Positions 1 through 10,671 are shown, numbered from the stretch's first letter. The stretch: DNA of 64,000 nucleotides from Heligmosomoides polygyrus polygyrus (GCA_947396885.1 OX377203.1:8913298-8977297); one strand, 5' to 3'. Made by a program: numbers and translations. The notes: generated by a model not told the origin, from the letters alone.

Positions 1-640
1 CGGAATCCACTTTTCATCAAAAGTGATAATTCGATACAAAAACGGGTCAGTTTCGTTGCGCAAAATTGGAGAAGAACAAATCTCGAAACGTGACGATTTT
101 TGGTGCTCACTCAACTGGTGGGGCACCCACTTTTCAATCTTTTTCGCCTTCCCAAGGGGTTTCGAAGCTTCCGCCACAGCAGTTTTACTGGCGACCAGCT
201 CTTCCGCGACCCTACGGACTATTTGGGATGTTTCAACTCCCACCAATCCCTTCAACTCGTCACCAGGATCGCTCTGGTCGGGGGTCACCTTCGAGGCTGG
301 AATCTCCGGCCCGAAAATTACTGAACCACTGGCGCACAGCGCTTTCTCCAACACCATTAGGCCCCACACTTTGTTGTTGTCGAGCTGTCACGGCTACTGA
401 TTGTTCCAATTTGAAGTTGAAATAAAATATCGTTCGGAATTGCTCCCTCGACATACTTCAACAAGCCGTTCAAGGACAGAAATACAAAGCAACGTTGAAA
501 CATAAGCTATTTAGCCAGATAGAGCGAAAAATTCTGTACATAAGTACCATTAATGTGCGCTGCAGGTTGAATTTTGGCTTAATAATGGACGAATGGAAAA
601 TAGTAACACAAAACGCTAAGAACTTTCCGCACAACCTAAT
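1..640 (-). pseudogene. Mariner transposase remnant, cut by window edge
   Basis: A mariner-family DNA transposon read on the minus strand, with its 5' end inside the window and its 3' half beyond base 1. The N-terminal frame starts at an ATG at 454 and shows the mariner helix-turn-helix region (VRQWFSNFRAGD, residues about 38-49). Later frames give KWVPHQLSEH and a TFDEKW block around the first catalytic Asp. The frames are interrupted: a stop follows the first 64 codons, and the rest is reached only by changing frame. Bases 601-640 are the terminal inverted repeat, ending in CAACCTAAT as in other mariners; the same terminal sequence begins the mariner at 37306. The element is inactive as sequenced. 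Confidence 0.8.
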
Positions 641-1312
641 ACGTAATCTTAGGGTGTGGTGCTGATTCGTGAAGGGAAGAGTGAACTTCGCTGACTCGTT
701 ATCACGTTGACTAACGAACGACCAGAGCTAGGCGTACTGAAATGCCTGGAATACCCAAGTTGCCAACAACAAAGGCTCCTTTGTCGAGCCGGCAGAAGAA
801 TTCGGTCGACTAAGCGAATTCCGTGACGGTTCGCCAGCAGTTGGGTGGGCTTTTTCTGGCGGTCTCGTCGATCGGATGACGAAGCGGCGACGCCTGAATT
901 CGATCGCTCTCGTAAAAACGGCCATCGCCAAACGTCAACCGATGCGGGACGGTCGACTGTAGCCATTGCACAGTGGTTAGCCATAGCACAGTGGTTAAGG
1001 CGAAGCACTGGAGACCGGGCAGAAATGCTGGTTGTGGGGCATCCTCATGAAGTGGTATTGCTTGGGCTACAGAGGATTGCCAAGTTTTGACCAGGTTCGA
1101 CTGTCTGTGGGTATTGTTATGGTGACAAAAACTCGTTGTAGTGGTTAGAGAGTAGCCAAGTCCAAGACGCTAGTGCTTTATTCGGGTAATGTCTCGACTT
1201 TTCGCCTTCGTCGCAGCCTGCAAAAACCAATGATCAATGTGATCCAACCAGTTCCAACTGCCTTTTCAGGCTAAAAGCTAAGATAAAAGGCAATACAATG
1301 TCTTATATGTAA
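641..1312. other. Intergenic, no gene; doubled A-box-like motif
   Basis: No supported coding sequence. Around 957-1000 a 17-bp unit (GCACAGTGGTTAGCCAT and near copy) occurs twice in tandem. The second copy reads TAGCACAGTGG, which fits a pol III A box, but no B box follows at a proper distance. It may be a decayed tRNA-derived repeat. Confidence 0.3.
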
Positions 1313-1613
1313 GCGGGACGCGTGAGCGCAGTCGGATGAGGCGCCGGCTGTCGCCTGCAATCAATACCAGGTTCCTGGTTCGGATTTCCCGCTCAGACCA
1401 ACCAAGCTTTCCATTCCATCGGGGTCGGTGAATTGGTACCAGACTTGTCTGGGAAGGATAAAGCGCTGACTTGTTCATCGGCTGGCCACCGCAAGTCATT
1501 GTATGGTCAGATACGCATTCAACTCGCCTCCACGACATCCCGTAGAAGTAGAATGCGTGGCGCATCCCAAAGGAGATTGAATAACGCAGTCCTTTATCTT
1601 CTATCCTTTATAT
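1313..1613 (+). mobile_element. SINE-A copy 1 (tRNA-derived SINE)
   Basis: First copy of a dispersed repeat of about 300 bp seen at least nine times in the window. The head is tRNA-like: GAGCGCAGTCGG is an A-box match and GGTTCGGATTTCC a degenerate B box about 45 bp later. The body contains GGTACCAGACTTGTCTGGGA and the 3' end is a (CCTTTAT)n-like tail. It lies directly upstream of the CR1-like LINE. Other copies: 21808, 32604, 37368 (5' truncated), 43774 on plus; 39943, 42943, 45753 and 49350 on minus. There is no protein-coding capacity; mobilisation by a LINE partner is inferred from the class. Confidence 0.75.
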
Positions 1614-1932
1614 GTAAGCGATATCGCCAGACTCAAAACTGTGCAGAACAGTTTCACGAGGAAACTTTGCAAACATCTTCATGGATATCACATCACATCA
1701 CCTCAGCATTCACTGCTCGTGAGCGGCTGGTCTTTTATCGCGTTCTCAGTGAAGTTTGTTTTTATCTATTAGTATCTCTTCTCTATTGCTTCTTTTGTTA
1801 GTTTTCACTTTCTGAGTTTCTACTAAACCGTTGTTTTCGCGTTAAATCTTCTTTAACATCCTCGTTTCGACGTTTCTTGTTTTTGCCTAACTTCCTTTCG
1901 CTGCGTCCAATCGATTGTCTCCCCGGATCATC

Positions 1933-2613
1933 ATGTCACAGAGAGCAAAGGCGGCGAAGAAAACTTCGGAAACCTCGGGTAAATTTGCTAGTAAGAGCCA
2001 AGAGGTTGCACATATCACCACGAGCTCTTCCGTTGTTGAGGATTACTCCAAGTTTTCTATAAATGAAATCATCAACGCCGTGCTCGCAAGAAATAATGAT
2101 CCCATTATAGAGCAAATGATGTATGCTCTGATATCGAAGTTGCCTCAAGAGATGACAGAGCGTATTCAGCTGGAAAAAAAGGAAAGGAGCATTGTTGTGG
2201 AATGGCTTCCAGAGCCAGCTGCTGAACTCACGCCCTCTGCGAAGCAGCATGACCTCGAAGAAAAGGTAAGCGAAATATTTGATGAGCTTCATCTGGAGTG
2301 CCGCCCTTTAGAGGTCTACCGCATGGGCAAGTACGAACCCGGCCGTGTCCGCAAGGTGAAGGTAGTGTTGCCTTCGAAGTCACACTGGGCAATTGCTCTT
2401 TCCAACTCTTGGAGACTTCGTGACAGCACTACCTTTTCGAAAGTTCGTATACGCCGCAGCATGACTTCAGAGGAGCGGCAACGCGAATTTGAATTGAGGC
2501 AGCAATGTAGGGAGCGTAACAAGCAGCTAAACAGTCGTGTCTGGGTTGTATACCGTGGCGAATTGAGGCGAGCCGAAGACCTCCCAAAACGTAGGCTTTC
2601 GGGAAACGTCTGA
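1933..2613 (+). CDS. LINE ORF1 protein (RRM-like nucleic-acid binding)
   Basis: A 226-residue basic protein starting at the ATG at 1933; an upstream in-frame TTG exists but is unlikely to be used. The N-terminus is Lys/Ser rich. Residues about 80-175 contain a beta-alpha-beta pattern (RSIVVEWLPEPA, then VYRMGKYEPGRVRKVKVVLP, then a segment ending KVRIRRSMT) that resembles the RRM-type ORF1 proteins of CR1/L2 LINEs. The tail is charged (EERQREFELRQQCRERN). ORF1 proteins of this type bind element RNA as chaperones; that role is taken from the family. The stop at 2611 is followed 11 bases later by the ORF2 frame, so the two may be translated by reinitiation. Confidence 0.7.
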   Translation: MSQRAKAAKKTSETSGKFASKSQEVAHITTSSSVVEDYSKFSINEIINAVLARNNDPIIEQMMYALISKLPQEMTERIQLEKKERSIVVEWLPEPAAELTPSAKQHDLEEKVSEIFDELHLECRPLEVYRMGKYEPGRVRKVKVVLPSKSHWAIALSNSWRLRDSTTFSKVRIRRSMTSEERQREFELRQQCRERNKQLNSRVWVVYRGELRRAEDLPKRRLSGNV

Positions 2614-2624
2614 ATGGGCACGGT

Positions 2625-5477
2625 GTGCAACCCAAAGCGATCAAGTGCGTTTTGTTTAACTCCCGCAGTCTTGTGAACAAAATTCATCAGCTATACCTAC
2701 TTCTGAGTACTGTGAGCCCTGATTTCGTGTTCATTACTGAAACGTGGCTTTCAGATAAGATATCTGACTGCGAACTTCTTGCCAATTTCCCTTACAAAGT
2801 CTTCAGAAGTGACCGCTTAGACAGAAAAGGTGGAGGTGTTTGCTGTTTGGCAAAAAACTCGATAAGTTTAGCTGCTGTTAGGTCACCTACCTGCTTCAAA
2901 TCCGACATCACCTGCCTTGAAGCCTTTGACGCATCATACCTATCCGCATTTAGAGTAGTTCTAGTATATCGACCACCAAATTCAACTATTGATGAAGATG
3001 ATTCCCTCATCGATGCAATGCTTCAGCTGTCTCTCTCAGAAAACCCGTTAATAGTACTTGGTGACTTTAATATCGATTGGTCTCACTGCGGAAAGCCTAA
3101 CAGTCAGCAACTAGTAAAATTTAAGGAATTTTTCGAGTGCTGCAATTTAACACAACATGTTACGAAGCCTACTCGTGGTGGTTCAATTCTTGACATAGTT
3201 CTGACTTCAGCACCTATTCTGAAAAATATTTCGATTCTTCCGCCTTTTGCTTCATCTGACCACAATGTTGTTGGCTTCGAGGTTTTAATGTCGACAGTTA
3301 GCCAACGTGAATTGCCCCTCCCTAATTTCAACAAGGCTAATTATACTGGCTTACAGCAATACTTCAACTGCATAGATTGGTGGAGGGTTTTCCAAGGCTA
3401 CCAAAATACTGACGATTTATATAAAAGATTCTGTCGCGTTGTCTATACCGGGTTGTCGATTCATGTACCTTTTGATACCATGAGAATTCCAATTCAACAT
3501 TATCCGAAACAAATTTTTAACCTTATATCGCAGAAGTTGCGTCTCTTCAACTCACTGTCGAACCCACTCTTCCACCCACAGTATAAAAAAGTATGTGAAG
3601 AGTTGGACCATCATCTGAAAAGGTTTCTGGCTTATAGGGAAAAGCTGGCATCAAGTACACGTAATAAAAAAACCTTGTTCTCAATAATGCGGTCTAAGCT
3701 GAAGGCTCATGCGGATCTTCCTGTTCTAAAAGGTGATGATGGTTCCACTTATATTAGCGATAGTCGAAAAGCTGAAGCACTGGCAGGGTTTTTCGCGTCA
3801 GTTTTTACTGAGGTGGACAGCCCTGTTAGCGCTCTGCCTGACGACATATCCGATCAAGACCGTGCAACTGTTTGGCCAGAAAACGAGGCCGTTGATTTTG
3901 TGGTACAGGCTAGGGATGTATTAAAAATAATGAAGCGATTAAAAGCTTCTACATCAGTACCTTTTGACGGAATTCCACAAATAGTTTACAAAAAATGTGC
4001 TCAGACTCTCTCTAAGCCTCTGGCCATAATTTTCAACATTTCCTTAATCTACAGTGAAGTTCCCGAAATTTGGAAAGAATCAATAATTACAGCCATTCCA
4101 AAAACTCCTAGACCTGAATTGCTGTCTTCATTTCGGCCCATAAGTATAACTCCTACCCCGATAAAAGTCATGGAAAGCATTGTCAGAGATAAATTGTTGA
4201 CTTGTCTATCTAGAGGTAGTTCGATTCCGTGCGAACAACACGGCTTCATGGCAGGTGCTTCCACCGCAACTCAGCTTTCTGACTGCTTATTTGATTGGAA
4301 CCTTGCACTTAACAATGGAAATTCCGTTGACGTGATTCACTTCGATTTGTCTAAAGCTTTTGATAAGGTCAATCACCAAAAACTTTTAAGCAAGCTATGT
4401 AAAAATGGAATCCATTTGTCTCTTCTAAAGTGGATACGTTCTTACTTGTGTGGAAGGCATATGCGCGTCAAAGTCGGTAACTGTTTTTCGAAATGCTATG
4501 ACTGCAAAAGTGGAGTACCACAGGGGGGTGTACTATCGCCGACCCTGTTCCTTGCATACACTTCCGATCTTCCCTCGAAACTAGTTACAAACCCCCATGT
4601 TAAAGTGAAGATGTATGCTGACGATATTAAGATCTATGGAGCCTACAACCATGATAACAAAACAATTGTTTACCAAGCGCTAACTCAGTCCATCGGCAAT
4701 ATGTTGGAGTGGGCCGACGCTTGGCAAATTCCCGTCAATGTCTCTAAAACAAAAGTTTTTCACATTGGTAATACCCCTGCCATGAATTATAAAATTAACG
4801 GTTGCGAGTTGCTTTCTGTATCTGAAGTTCGTGATCTTGGCATTTTCACAGATAGTGAATTGAAGTTTGAGAAGCACATTAATAATATAGTGCGGAAAGC
4901 TTTTTCTACTATGCATTTGATTTGTAGAAACATAAAGTGCAATGACAGTTCCATACTGATCAGTTTATACAAAACTTATGTAATTCCTATATTGGAGTAC
5001 TGCTCGCAGGTATGGAGTCCCTTTTCAAAAAAACTCCAGACCAAAATTGAGAGGGTTCAGAAGTCTTTCACCAAAATTCTATTCTGCAGATGTATACCAA
5101 GTTGTTGTGGCATGAGGACAATCCCAAATTATCAGGAAAGACTTAAGCTTTTTAACCTTAAAAGTCTTCTCTACAGACGTACATTTAGCGATTTAGTTTT
5201 TTGCTTCAAGGTACTTAAAGGAGAGTCTCGACTGAAACCCTCCAAATACTGGGTCTTTTTACCTACATGGGGTCATCGTAATAGGTTCCGCTTTCAATAC
5301 CCAAATATAAAGCGGAAAAACCGCGAAAAGGTTTTTAATTCTCTTTTCTACCGAGGTGCTCGTTGGTTACAAATGCTGCCTCCAGGCCTTTTAGAGTCAC
5401 CAAATGTTTTCGTTTTCCGAAAGAGGTTGAAGAAATTAGACCTACTCTCAACACTGCACCTCGTTGACATCACCTAG
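2625..5477 (+). CDS. LINE ORF2: AP-like endonuclease and reverse transcriptase
   Basis: About 950 residues without interruption. The N-terminal third is an apurinic-like endonuclease: TETWLSD near residue 38, a GGGVCC stretch near 70, YRPPN near 116, GDFNIDW near 147 and SSDHNVVGFE near 210 carry the family's catalytic Glu, Asp and His positions. The middle is a reverse transcriptase with FRPISITP, HFDLSKAFDKVNH, SGVPQGGVLSP and the catalytic MYADDIKIY box. The C-terminus has the usual YKTYVIPILEYCSQVWSP segment. The enzyme nicks genomic DNA and primes reverse transcription from the nick. No in-frame ATG lies near the start: the frame opens with GTG at 2625 just after the ORF1 stop, so the true start is uncertain. 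Confidence 0.85.
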   Translation: MQPKAIKCVLFNSRSLVNKIHQLYLLLSTVSPDFVFITETWLSDKISDCELLANFPYKVFRSDRLDRKGGGVCCLAKNSISLAAVRSPTCFKSDITCLEAFDASYLSAFRVVLVYRPPNSTIDEDDSLIDAMLQLSLSENPLIVLGDFNIDWSHCGKPNSQQLVKFKEFFECCNLTQHVTKPTRGGSILDIVLTSAPILKNISILPPFASSDHNVVGFEVLMSTVSQRELPLPNFNKANYTGLQQYFNCIDWWRVFQGYQNTDDLYKRFCRVVYTGLSIHVPFDTMRIPIQHYPKQIFNLISQKLRLFNSLSNPLFHPQYKKVCEELDHHLKRFLAYREKLASSTRNKKTLFSIMRSKLKAHADLPVLKGDDGSTYISDSRKAEALAGFFASVFTEVDSPVSALPDDISDQDRATVWPENEAVDFVVQARDVLKIMKRLKASTSVPFDGIPQIVYKKCAQTLSKPLAIIFNISLIYSEVPEIWKESIITAIPKTPRPELLSSFRPISITPTPIKVMESIVRDKLLTCLSRGSSIPCEQHGFMAGASTATQLSDCLFDWNLALNNGNSVDVIHFDLSKAFDKVNHQKLLSKLCKNGIHLSLLKWIRSYLCGRHMRVKVGNCFSKCYDCKSGVPQGGVLSPTLFLAYTSDLPSKLVTNPHVKVKMYADDIKIYGAYNHDNKTIVYQALTQSIGNMLEWADAWQIPVNVSKTKVFHIGNTPAMNYKINGCELLSVSEVRDLGIFTDSELKFEKHINNIVRKAFSTMHLICRNIKCNDSSILISLYKTYVIPILEYCSQVWSPFSKKLQTKIERVQKSFTKILFCRCIPSCCGMRTIPNYQERLKLFNLKSLLYRRTFSDLVFCFKVLKGESRLKPSKYWVFLPTWGHRNRFRFQYPNIKRKNREKVFNSLFYRGARWLQMLPPGLLESPNVFVFRKRLKKLDLLSTLHLVDIT

Positions 5478-6127
5478 AGGCAGCATCCTAGTTCTTTCGT
5501 CCTCTTTTAATTCTACTTTTCATATAATTCAATACTCTGTTAAAGTGTAATTGTGTTCCTATGCTCTCGTTTTCTAATTTTTGCTTCTATTTGTTTCTAA
5601 TCCTCTGGTTTGTTTTTCTTTTTTTTGTTCATAGCCATCGAGTTTGTAGTTTTCCTTCTTGTTCTTGCGCTGTAGCTCTTACCTTTCTTTTCTTCGAAGT
5701 TATGTTTCGTATCCTATCTAGCACTAAAAACCTTCGATTCTCTCCTCTCCCAACAGCAGACGTTATGCGGGCGTTGATGGAGCGATGGAGTTGACGGACC
5801 TACTAAGCTGGTATCCGGAGCCGTTTTCGACAACGACTTGCAGTGTTTGGCGGGCCACTGCTCTTCTCCATCTACAGCTCCACTAATCAGCCCTCAGTCC
5901 TTAGTTCTGCCTTATATCAAGATATTTCAGCCCTTGTTTTTTTTTTCATCAAATTTCCCCCTCCTGCATATATTACAGTACGTCCTGGTGTAGCACTTTG
6001 ACTTGCTGAGGTTTCTTTGTTTGTTTTTTTTTTACCGCGTTATATTACTCACCATGCTGTGTCCTTCAGTATTTACTTTAGAATTGTGCGCACATTTATG
6101 TGCAAATAAATAAATAAATAAATAAAT

Positions 6128-6363
6128 ATGACTACACCACGGGGGACGAGCGTTCTAATCCTCTTCCCCGTCCCCCAACCCCCTGGGCTTGCTCGAGAGT
6201 CCAGTGGCTGCCTTACGAGACAGTGGAGACGCGGACATTTGCCACGCCTCTGTTGAAAGGGCGGGGGGAAGAACGCCACTCCGCCCTACACCATCATTCC
6301 CTCAGCAGTCTTTCAAAATCAAAAATTCAACCTGAAAACACTTACATCGTGGAAGGAACGATC
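6128..6363. other. GC-rich flank, no gene
   Basis: A short GC-rich segment after the LINE tail. The phrase GAGAGTCCAGTGGCTGCCTTACG recurs in diverged form near 50690, so it is part of an unclassified dispersed repeat. No coding sequence is supported. Confidence 0.3.
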
Positions 6364-7480
6364 TATTAGGTTGTCGAATTGCAAACGTCGTCTTTGCCCA
6401 GAAAGAAATTTCGCTACAAGAAAAGGATGACCATACATTAATACAAAAGGTAATCTCCATTATTATCAACGACATGTCGCCAACGTCCTCGCAAAGAATG
6501 GGTGCATTTCTTGAAGAATTCCGGCGGTGGCTGCGACTCGAAGAAGTTGGCCAGCCAAGTTTCGACTTCGTCACGGTTCTTGAGTTTTTCTCCGCCAAGG
6601 TGTGCGACCCGAAAGATGGTGGTCTGATGGCACAAGGTCTGGGCTATAAGGCTGCTGAGCCACAAGTTCAGAGCCCAACTCCTCAATCTTTCGCGGCCGA
6701 ATATTTGCGGCGAGCGGTCGGGCGTTGTCATGGAGGAACTTCACAGTTGCTGTGTTCACTCCTTGTCGACGCAGTGCTTGGTCCACGCGACTCAGTTGTT
6801 CTTTGCACAGGTCTGACGCTGCTGTTTATCGTGGATCTAGTACATCAAAGAGTACCAGGCCTCTACTGGTCCACCAAGCACGGAGCATGACTTTTTTCCG
6901 TGAATGTCGGGCTTCGTCGTTGTCTTCGGAACCTCACCGGGCTCAACCGCTGCCGCTTTCGTGCCGTATGAGTCGTAGTGGGTCCGTTTCTCATCCGACG
7001 TAACGGTGGAGTCATAGAAACCGCGTTCGTAGTTTTGTGGATGAGAATTCCAGCGATGGCGACTCGAGCTGCCTGGCTTATGTCGCTGAGCTGATGCGGT
7101 ACCCACTTTCCACACCGATTTGACTTTTGGACTGCATGCAAACGATCGGCGATGGTAGGATGGTGAAGAGCTAACTCCTGTGCGAGCTTACGTGTAGTTC
7201 GTGCTGGATCCGACTCGACAGCTTCCTCTAATTCCTAGCGATCCACAACTTCAGGACGCCGCTGATGTTCTTCGTCTTCAATTCTCTCATCACTTCTTCG
7301 TCTTCAATTCTCTCATCACCGTCTTGGAAACGTTGACACCACTAATGACATTGGTGTTATGATGGAACTTCGTTACCGAATACTTCAGACAAGATGGGAT
7401 GGGATTCTGCAGCAGTTCTTCCTCGCTTGAAGTCGTACAGCAAGCAAACCCGCACTCGGTACTTTTGCTCGACCAATCTA
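6364..7480 (-). pseudogene. Degenerate mariner element
   Basis: Decayed mariner transposase on the minus strand, readable only in pieces across three frames. From the N-terminus: YDFKRGRTAAESH near 7420-7440, TVTSDEK at the first catalytic Asp near 7000, HDNARP at the second near 6730 (6571-6786 frame), SPDLVPSD at the third near 6630, and GRWRHVVDNNGDY just before the stop near 6430. A terminal-repeat-like TTAGGTTGTCGAATTGC sits at 6367. Many stops and shifts show long inactivity. Confidence 0.75.
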
Positions 7481-8066
7481 AAAGATGAAAAGATTAATCT
7501 AAAAGGAAAAGAAGGTTAATCTAAAAGAATTCTTTTAAAGGATCAACGAATCGTAGCGGGACTTGGATGAAAGAAGCATTCAGAAACGCTTGTTAATCAT
7601 ATAAAGTTTCATGATCCAAGAAATAACAGTAGCAGAGAAATGTCAAATCGAAAGCAGGCGACATTTATTATACGACAACCTATAATATGTCGAAAATGAA
7701 CCTTCATAATGTGTTCGAAAGGAGCTGATGGCAGGCAACTTCTTTCGCAAGGTGCAGTGGGTATTCTGACGGCCAGACGAGCCGCCTTCCCGACTTGAAG
7801 ACGTTGAGATCAAAGTCTAGAGAAGTGAAAGAAGGGAAAAGCTCATTGATGATAGCCGGGCACTCACCTTTTCTAATCATTTTCGGATTGTTCCCAGTGA
7901 ATCGCATCCTGAATATAGCTCATCGAATTAACATTTTTAACAATAACATGGCGCTTTTCACTTTAGCAGTCAGATCATCTGACGTTAATCACAAATACCA
8001 GTTTTTAAGGCACGCAATTTGAAGCACTCAAGAACTGAACACTTCGGCGTTTCGCGTGCCGAAGCC
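7481..8066. other. Intergenic, no gene recognised
   Basis: AT-rich sequence between a mariner relic and a MITE. Short open frames on both strands show no domain or codon signal I can support. Confidence 0.3.
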
Positions 8067-8069
8067 TTA

Positions 8070-8424
8070 AGGCCCCCGCAGACTTCTGCGGCGAGCGGCT
8101 TGAATCGTCATCAGTGGGAGCGGTGACGGCGAGGTACTGTACTGTTTCTAGTCGGGACCGACTGGTGCTTAACAATAACGCGCCCCGATGACGATCGCGC
8201 GCCCGCATCGACCGTCTCCGCTCTGGATCCCGCCGCGAAAGGGCAGAGCGCAGAGCGCAGACAGACAGACGCTGGAGCGGCGCCGCCGGGTGGAATGATT
8301 CAGGTCATTTCCGCCAGCGACGCCGCCGCTGCCGCTGGGCGGCGCCGCTGGCGGCGAGCTCTGCGTCTCTGCCCTATGGTTAAGCATAGGGTAGCGGCGA
8401 CGCCGCAAAAGTCTGCGGGGGCCT
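8070..8424. mobile_element. Palindromic MITE with AGGCCCCCGCAGACTT termini, TTA target duplication
   Basis: A 355-bp non-autonomous DNA element. The left end AGGCCCCCGCAGACTT is matched in inverse at the right end, and both flanks carry TTA (8067-8069 and 8425-8427). The interior is unusually GC rich and itself inverted (GGCGGCGCCGCTGGCGG). A shorter copy is at 50866-51078. A 3-bp TWA duplication with GGCC-type termini is characteristic of PIF/Harbinger-type MITEs; that class assignment is inferred. Confidence 0.7.
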
Positions 8425-8868
8425 TTAGATGCTTGCGTCAGTATCCTAGTCAAGACTGCAAAGTATTTTCCGGAACGCCCTCCATCATGTGCGTTCCAAG
8501 TGGGGTCGCCATATCTGATCTCATCTACTCGTCTAGATGTTCTATAACCATTAGACACAGGAGTCGTCCTCTTTCCCTGTGTACTTAGCCCTACAGATCA
8601 CATGTGATTAGCTAAATTACGCAGGAGGTCATGCAGTCTCGTTATCGCCCGGACGGACGAGCTGAATACTTTGGTGTGACACATAGGTGGTCGTGCGCAT
8701 CCGTGTATTCTGACGTAGTAAATCCTAGTCAGATTTGATCTGAATGGTAGAGGAAACCATCCCTGCAGTTCTAAAGTTGTTCCTAGCGACAGCCAGCTTT
8801 GTCTCAATGACACGATCCGACTGAAAGTTTAGTAGGACATCCTTACTGCCAGGTTTACGGCACCATCT
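8425..8868. other. Intergenic, no gene recognised
   Basis: No domain, splice pattern or repeat relation recognised on either strand. Confidence 0.3.
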
Positions 8869-9037
8869 GGGGCCGGATTCATGAACGAATTACATCAATT
8901 TAACAGGGAAAATACAGCCAAAATCCCTGATAGCGCGGTTTATCGACCTATATGGTGAGAGATAAGCCGCGCTATCAGGAGATTCGGCTGTAACTTCTCT
9001 GTCAAATTGCTGTAAGTCGTTGATGCATCTCGTCCCT
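8869..9037. mobile_element. Small palindromic MITE (GGGGCCGGATTCAT family), copy 1
   Basis: About 170 bp. It opens GGGGCCGGATTCATGAACG and closes with the decayed inverse. The interior GATAGCGCGG...CCGCGCTATC can fold into one long hairpin. Related copies are at 9359-9526, 23432-23998 and 23999-24164. Confidence 0.6.
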
Positions 9038-9358
9038 AGTTTCGTAGAGCCTTCCTTTATGAAGGATAGTAGGCTCAGGCGGCTTGCATTGGGAGTGATC
9101 TGGGCCTCGCAAAGGCGCAGAAACTCTGCGGACTTTAAGAGTCGTGGCGGAAGTACAGCGACATATGTAGCTCCAGGATGCGTCTCTTCATCGTTGCTAC
9201 CTTTTTTCATTGCGTATTTCGGTTCTGTGGCACTTTTGTGGCTGGATAGGTCTTGTATGCTGCTGATTCTCCATCAAATCGCGAGAGAACGTTCAGAATA
9301 TGATGAATTTAGTGTCGTGATGAGCGGTGATGGAGGTGAAACGACGATGGTGGAACCA
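9038..9358. other. Spacer between two MITE copies
   Basis: No gene supported; a plus-strand open frame runs through the MITE sequence and is not credible. Confidence 0.3.
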
Positions 9359-9526
9359 GGGGTCGGATTCATGAACGACTTACAGCAATTTAACAGAGAA
9401 AATACAGCCGAAATCCTTGATAGCGCGGCTTATCGAGCGATAAGGTGAAACATTTCACCGCGCTATCAGGGAGTTCGACTGTATTTTCTCTGTTAGATTG
9501 CTCCAAGTCATTAATGAATCCGGCCC
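9359..9526. mobile_element. Small palindromic MITE (GGGGCCGGATTCAT family), copy 2
   Basis: Begins GGGGTCGGATTCATGAACGA and ends with its inverse AATGAATCCGGCCC. The arms include ACAGAGAAAATACAGCCGAA and its complement. It lies 320 bp from copy 1, so two insertions of the same family sit side by side. Confidence 0.65.
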
Positions 9527-9769
9527 AGCAGTATTCCTAGAGAAACTTTTTAAAGGCTTCCGCTCGTTAACCTGCTCTCCTCCGCCCGTCAGCTCAAAAA
9601 AAAACTATCAGACTGTCAGATAACGATATGGAGCGTTCGTGGGTTGAAGTGCTGACGTGAGGCTCAGTCATGTGGTGGCTATTTGAGCTGATAAGCAGCT
9701 CCGTGCATGTAGTGTAGCTTCGTGTTCGGAAGTACTTATCGCTACGAACGATAGTTTCTGACTGATAAA

Positions 9770-10480
9770 CTGCGAGACGTTCCGAAGGAACATGTTCGCG
9801 ACCGTACGGAAAAATGGATTGCGCCATGCACTCGGAAAGCTTGTCGCGATTTTTGTTTGATTGATAGTGTAAGTGCTGTTTACATGAAGGACCATCATGT
9901 AGGTGTTGGGTAGGTCTTGGACAAGAGCATGGCGCAATCTCTTCTCTTGGCGCTAAAAAAAACGAAGTGCGTTCCCTACAATTGTTTTTGTTACATAGTT
10001 TACAGGTGTGCAACTCCATGCAAACAAAAATTTTGCCGTCAATCGAATAAAAATTGTGACGTCCTGGACAAGGGCATGGCGCAATCTCTTCTTTTGGCGC
10101 CAAAAAAGGGCCGCCTCCCTGCCCTTTAAAACAAGCTCTAAAACATTATTTGTACTCAAAAATAAGAATTTTATAAAATTTCAAACAATGCGATCACTTA
10201 TTGGATAGGTGAATTAAAGGTTCAAAGTAGATAGAACATTTATTGAGGAAAATTTGTTACAAAACAAGTTCAGCACAAAAGATCAAAGCGAAAATTAGCT
10301 TTCTTAAGATCAGCAGAAGCAGACCAAGAATTTATTCAGCCAAAAGTACTTTAGCCAAAAAAATACAACTATTACTGCAATTTAAAAATCGTACAAAAAT
10401 TTTTCTTGAACAAAAATTATTCTAACTCTCTTTGTAGAGTTTCTAGTCTAAAGTAGAAGAGGTTCGCTCGAATTTGGGAG
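9770..10480. mobile_element. AT-rich fold-back element (family E), 9.8 kb copy
   Basis: The left arm carries TTGCGCCATGCACTCGGAAA and TTTGTTTGATTGATAGTG, and the right arm carries the complements (CATGGCGCAATCTCTTCTTT at about 9929 and 10075). The right arm continues with TTTTATAAAATTTCAAAC and CACTTATTGG, the signature of this dispersed family. No coding capacity. Other copies: 20785-22800, 31386-32370, 35950-36640, 42718-43745 and 44063-44905. Confidence 0.55.
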
Positions 10481-10530
10481 AATTCGCCTCGGATTCATCA
10501 ACGAAGGAGTCCGTACCACAGATTTACCTA

Positions 10531-10656
10531 GAGGTTCGGTTATAAATCGACGCCGAGCGACGCGACGCCACGCCACATTGATCCAGCGGCGCGATCGATC
10601 AATTAGGCCACTATACATGCCATCGCGTCGCTCGGCGTCGAAAGTATAAATGGAGC
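10531..10656. mobile_element. Diverged GGCCCC-type MITE
   Basis: Imperfect inverted repeat of about 125 bp. CGACGCCGAGCGACGCG on the left pairs with CGTCGCTCGGCGTCG on the right, and the right end AGTATAAATGGAGCCTAAT resembles the terminus of the MITE at 46470-46603. It is an older copy of the same family. Confidence 0.5.
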
Positions 10657-10671
10657 CTAATCGGCTGTAAA

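Larger units (their letters stand above)
1620..6127 (+). mobile_element. CR1-like non-LTR retrotransposon, apparently full length
   Basis: A two-ORF LINE: ORF1 (1933-2613), ORF2 (2625-5477), a 3' UTR of about 640 bp, and a terminal (AAAT)n microsatellite at 6105-6127. A microsatellite 3' end instead of poly(A) is typical of the CR1/L2 group. The 5' boundary is not fixed; the sequence just after the SINE-A tail near 1615 is the upper limit. No frameshift or stop interrupts either ORF, so this copy is young or recently active. A 3' fragment of a related LINE with the same tail lies inverted at 26440-27186. Confidence 0.75.

Noticed and set aside
8169..8588. Arg/Ala-rich frames at 8.2-8.6 kb
   Set aside because: They lie mostly inside a GC-rich palindromic MITE.
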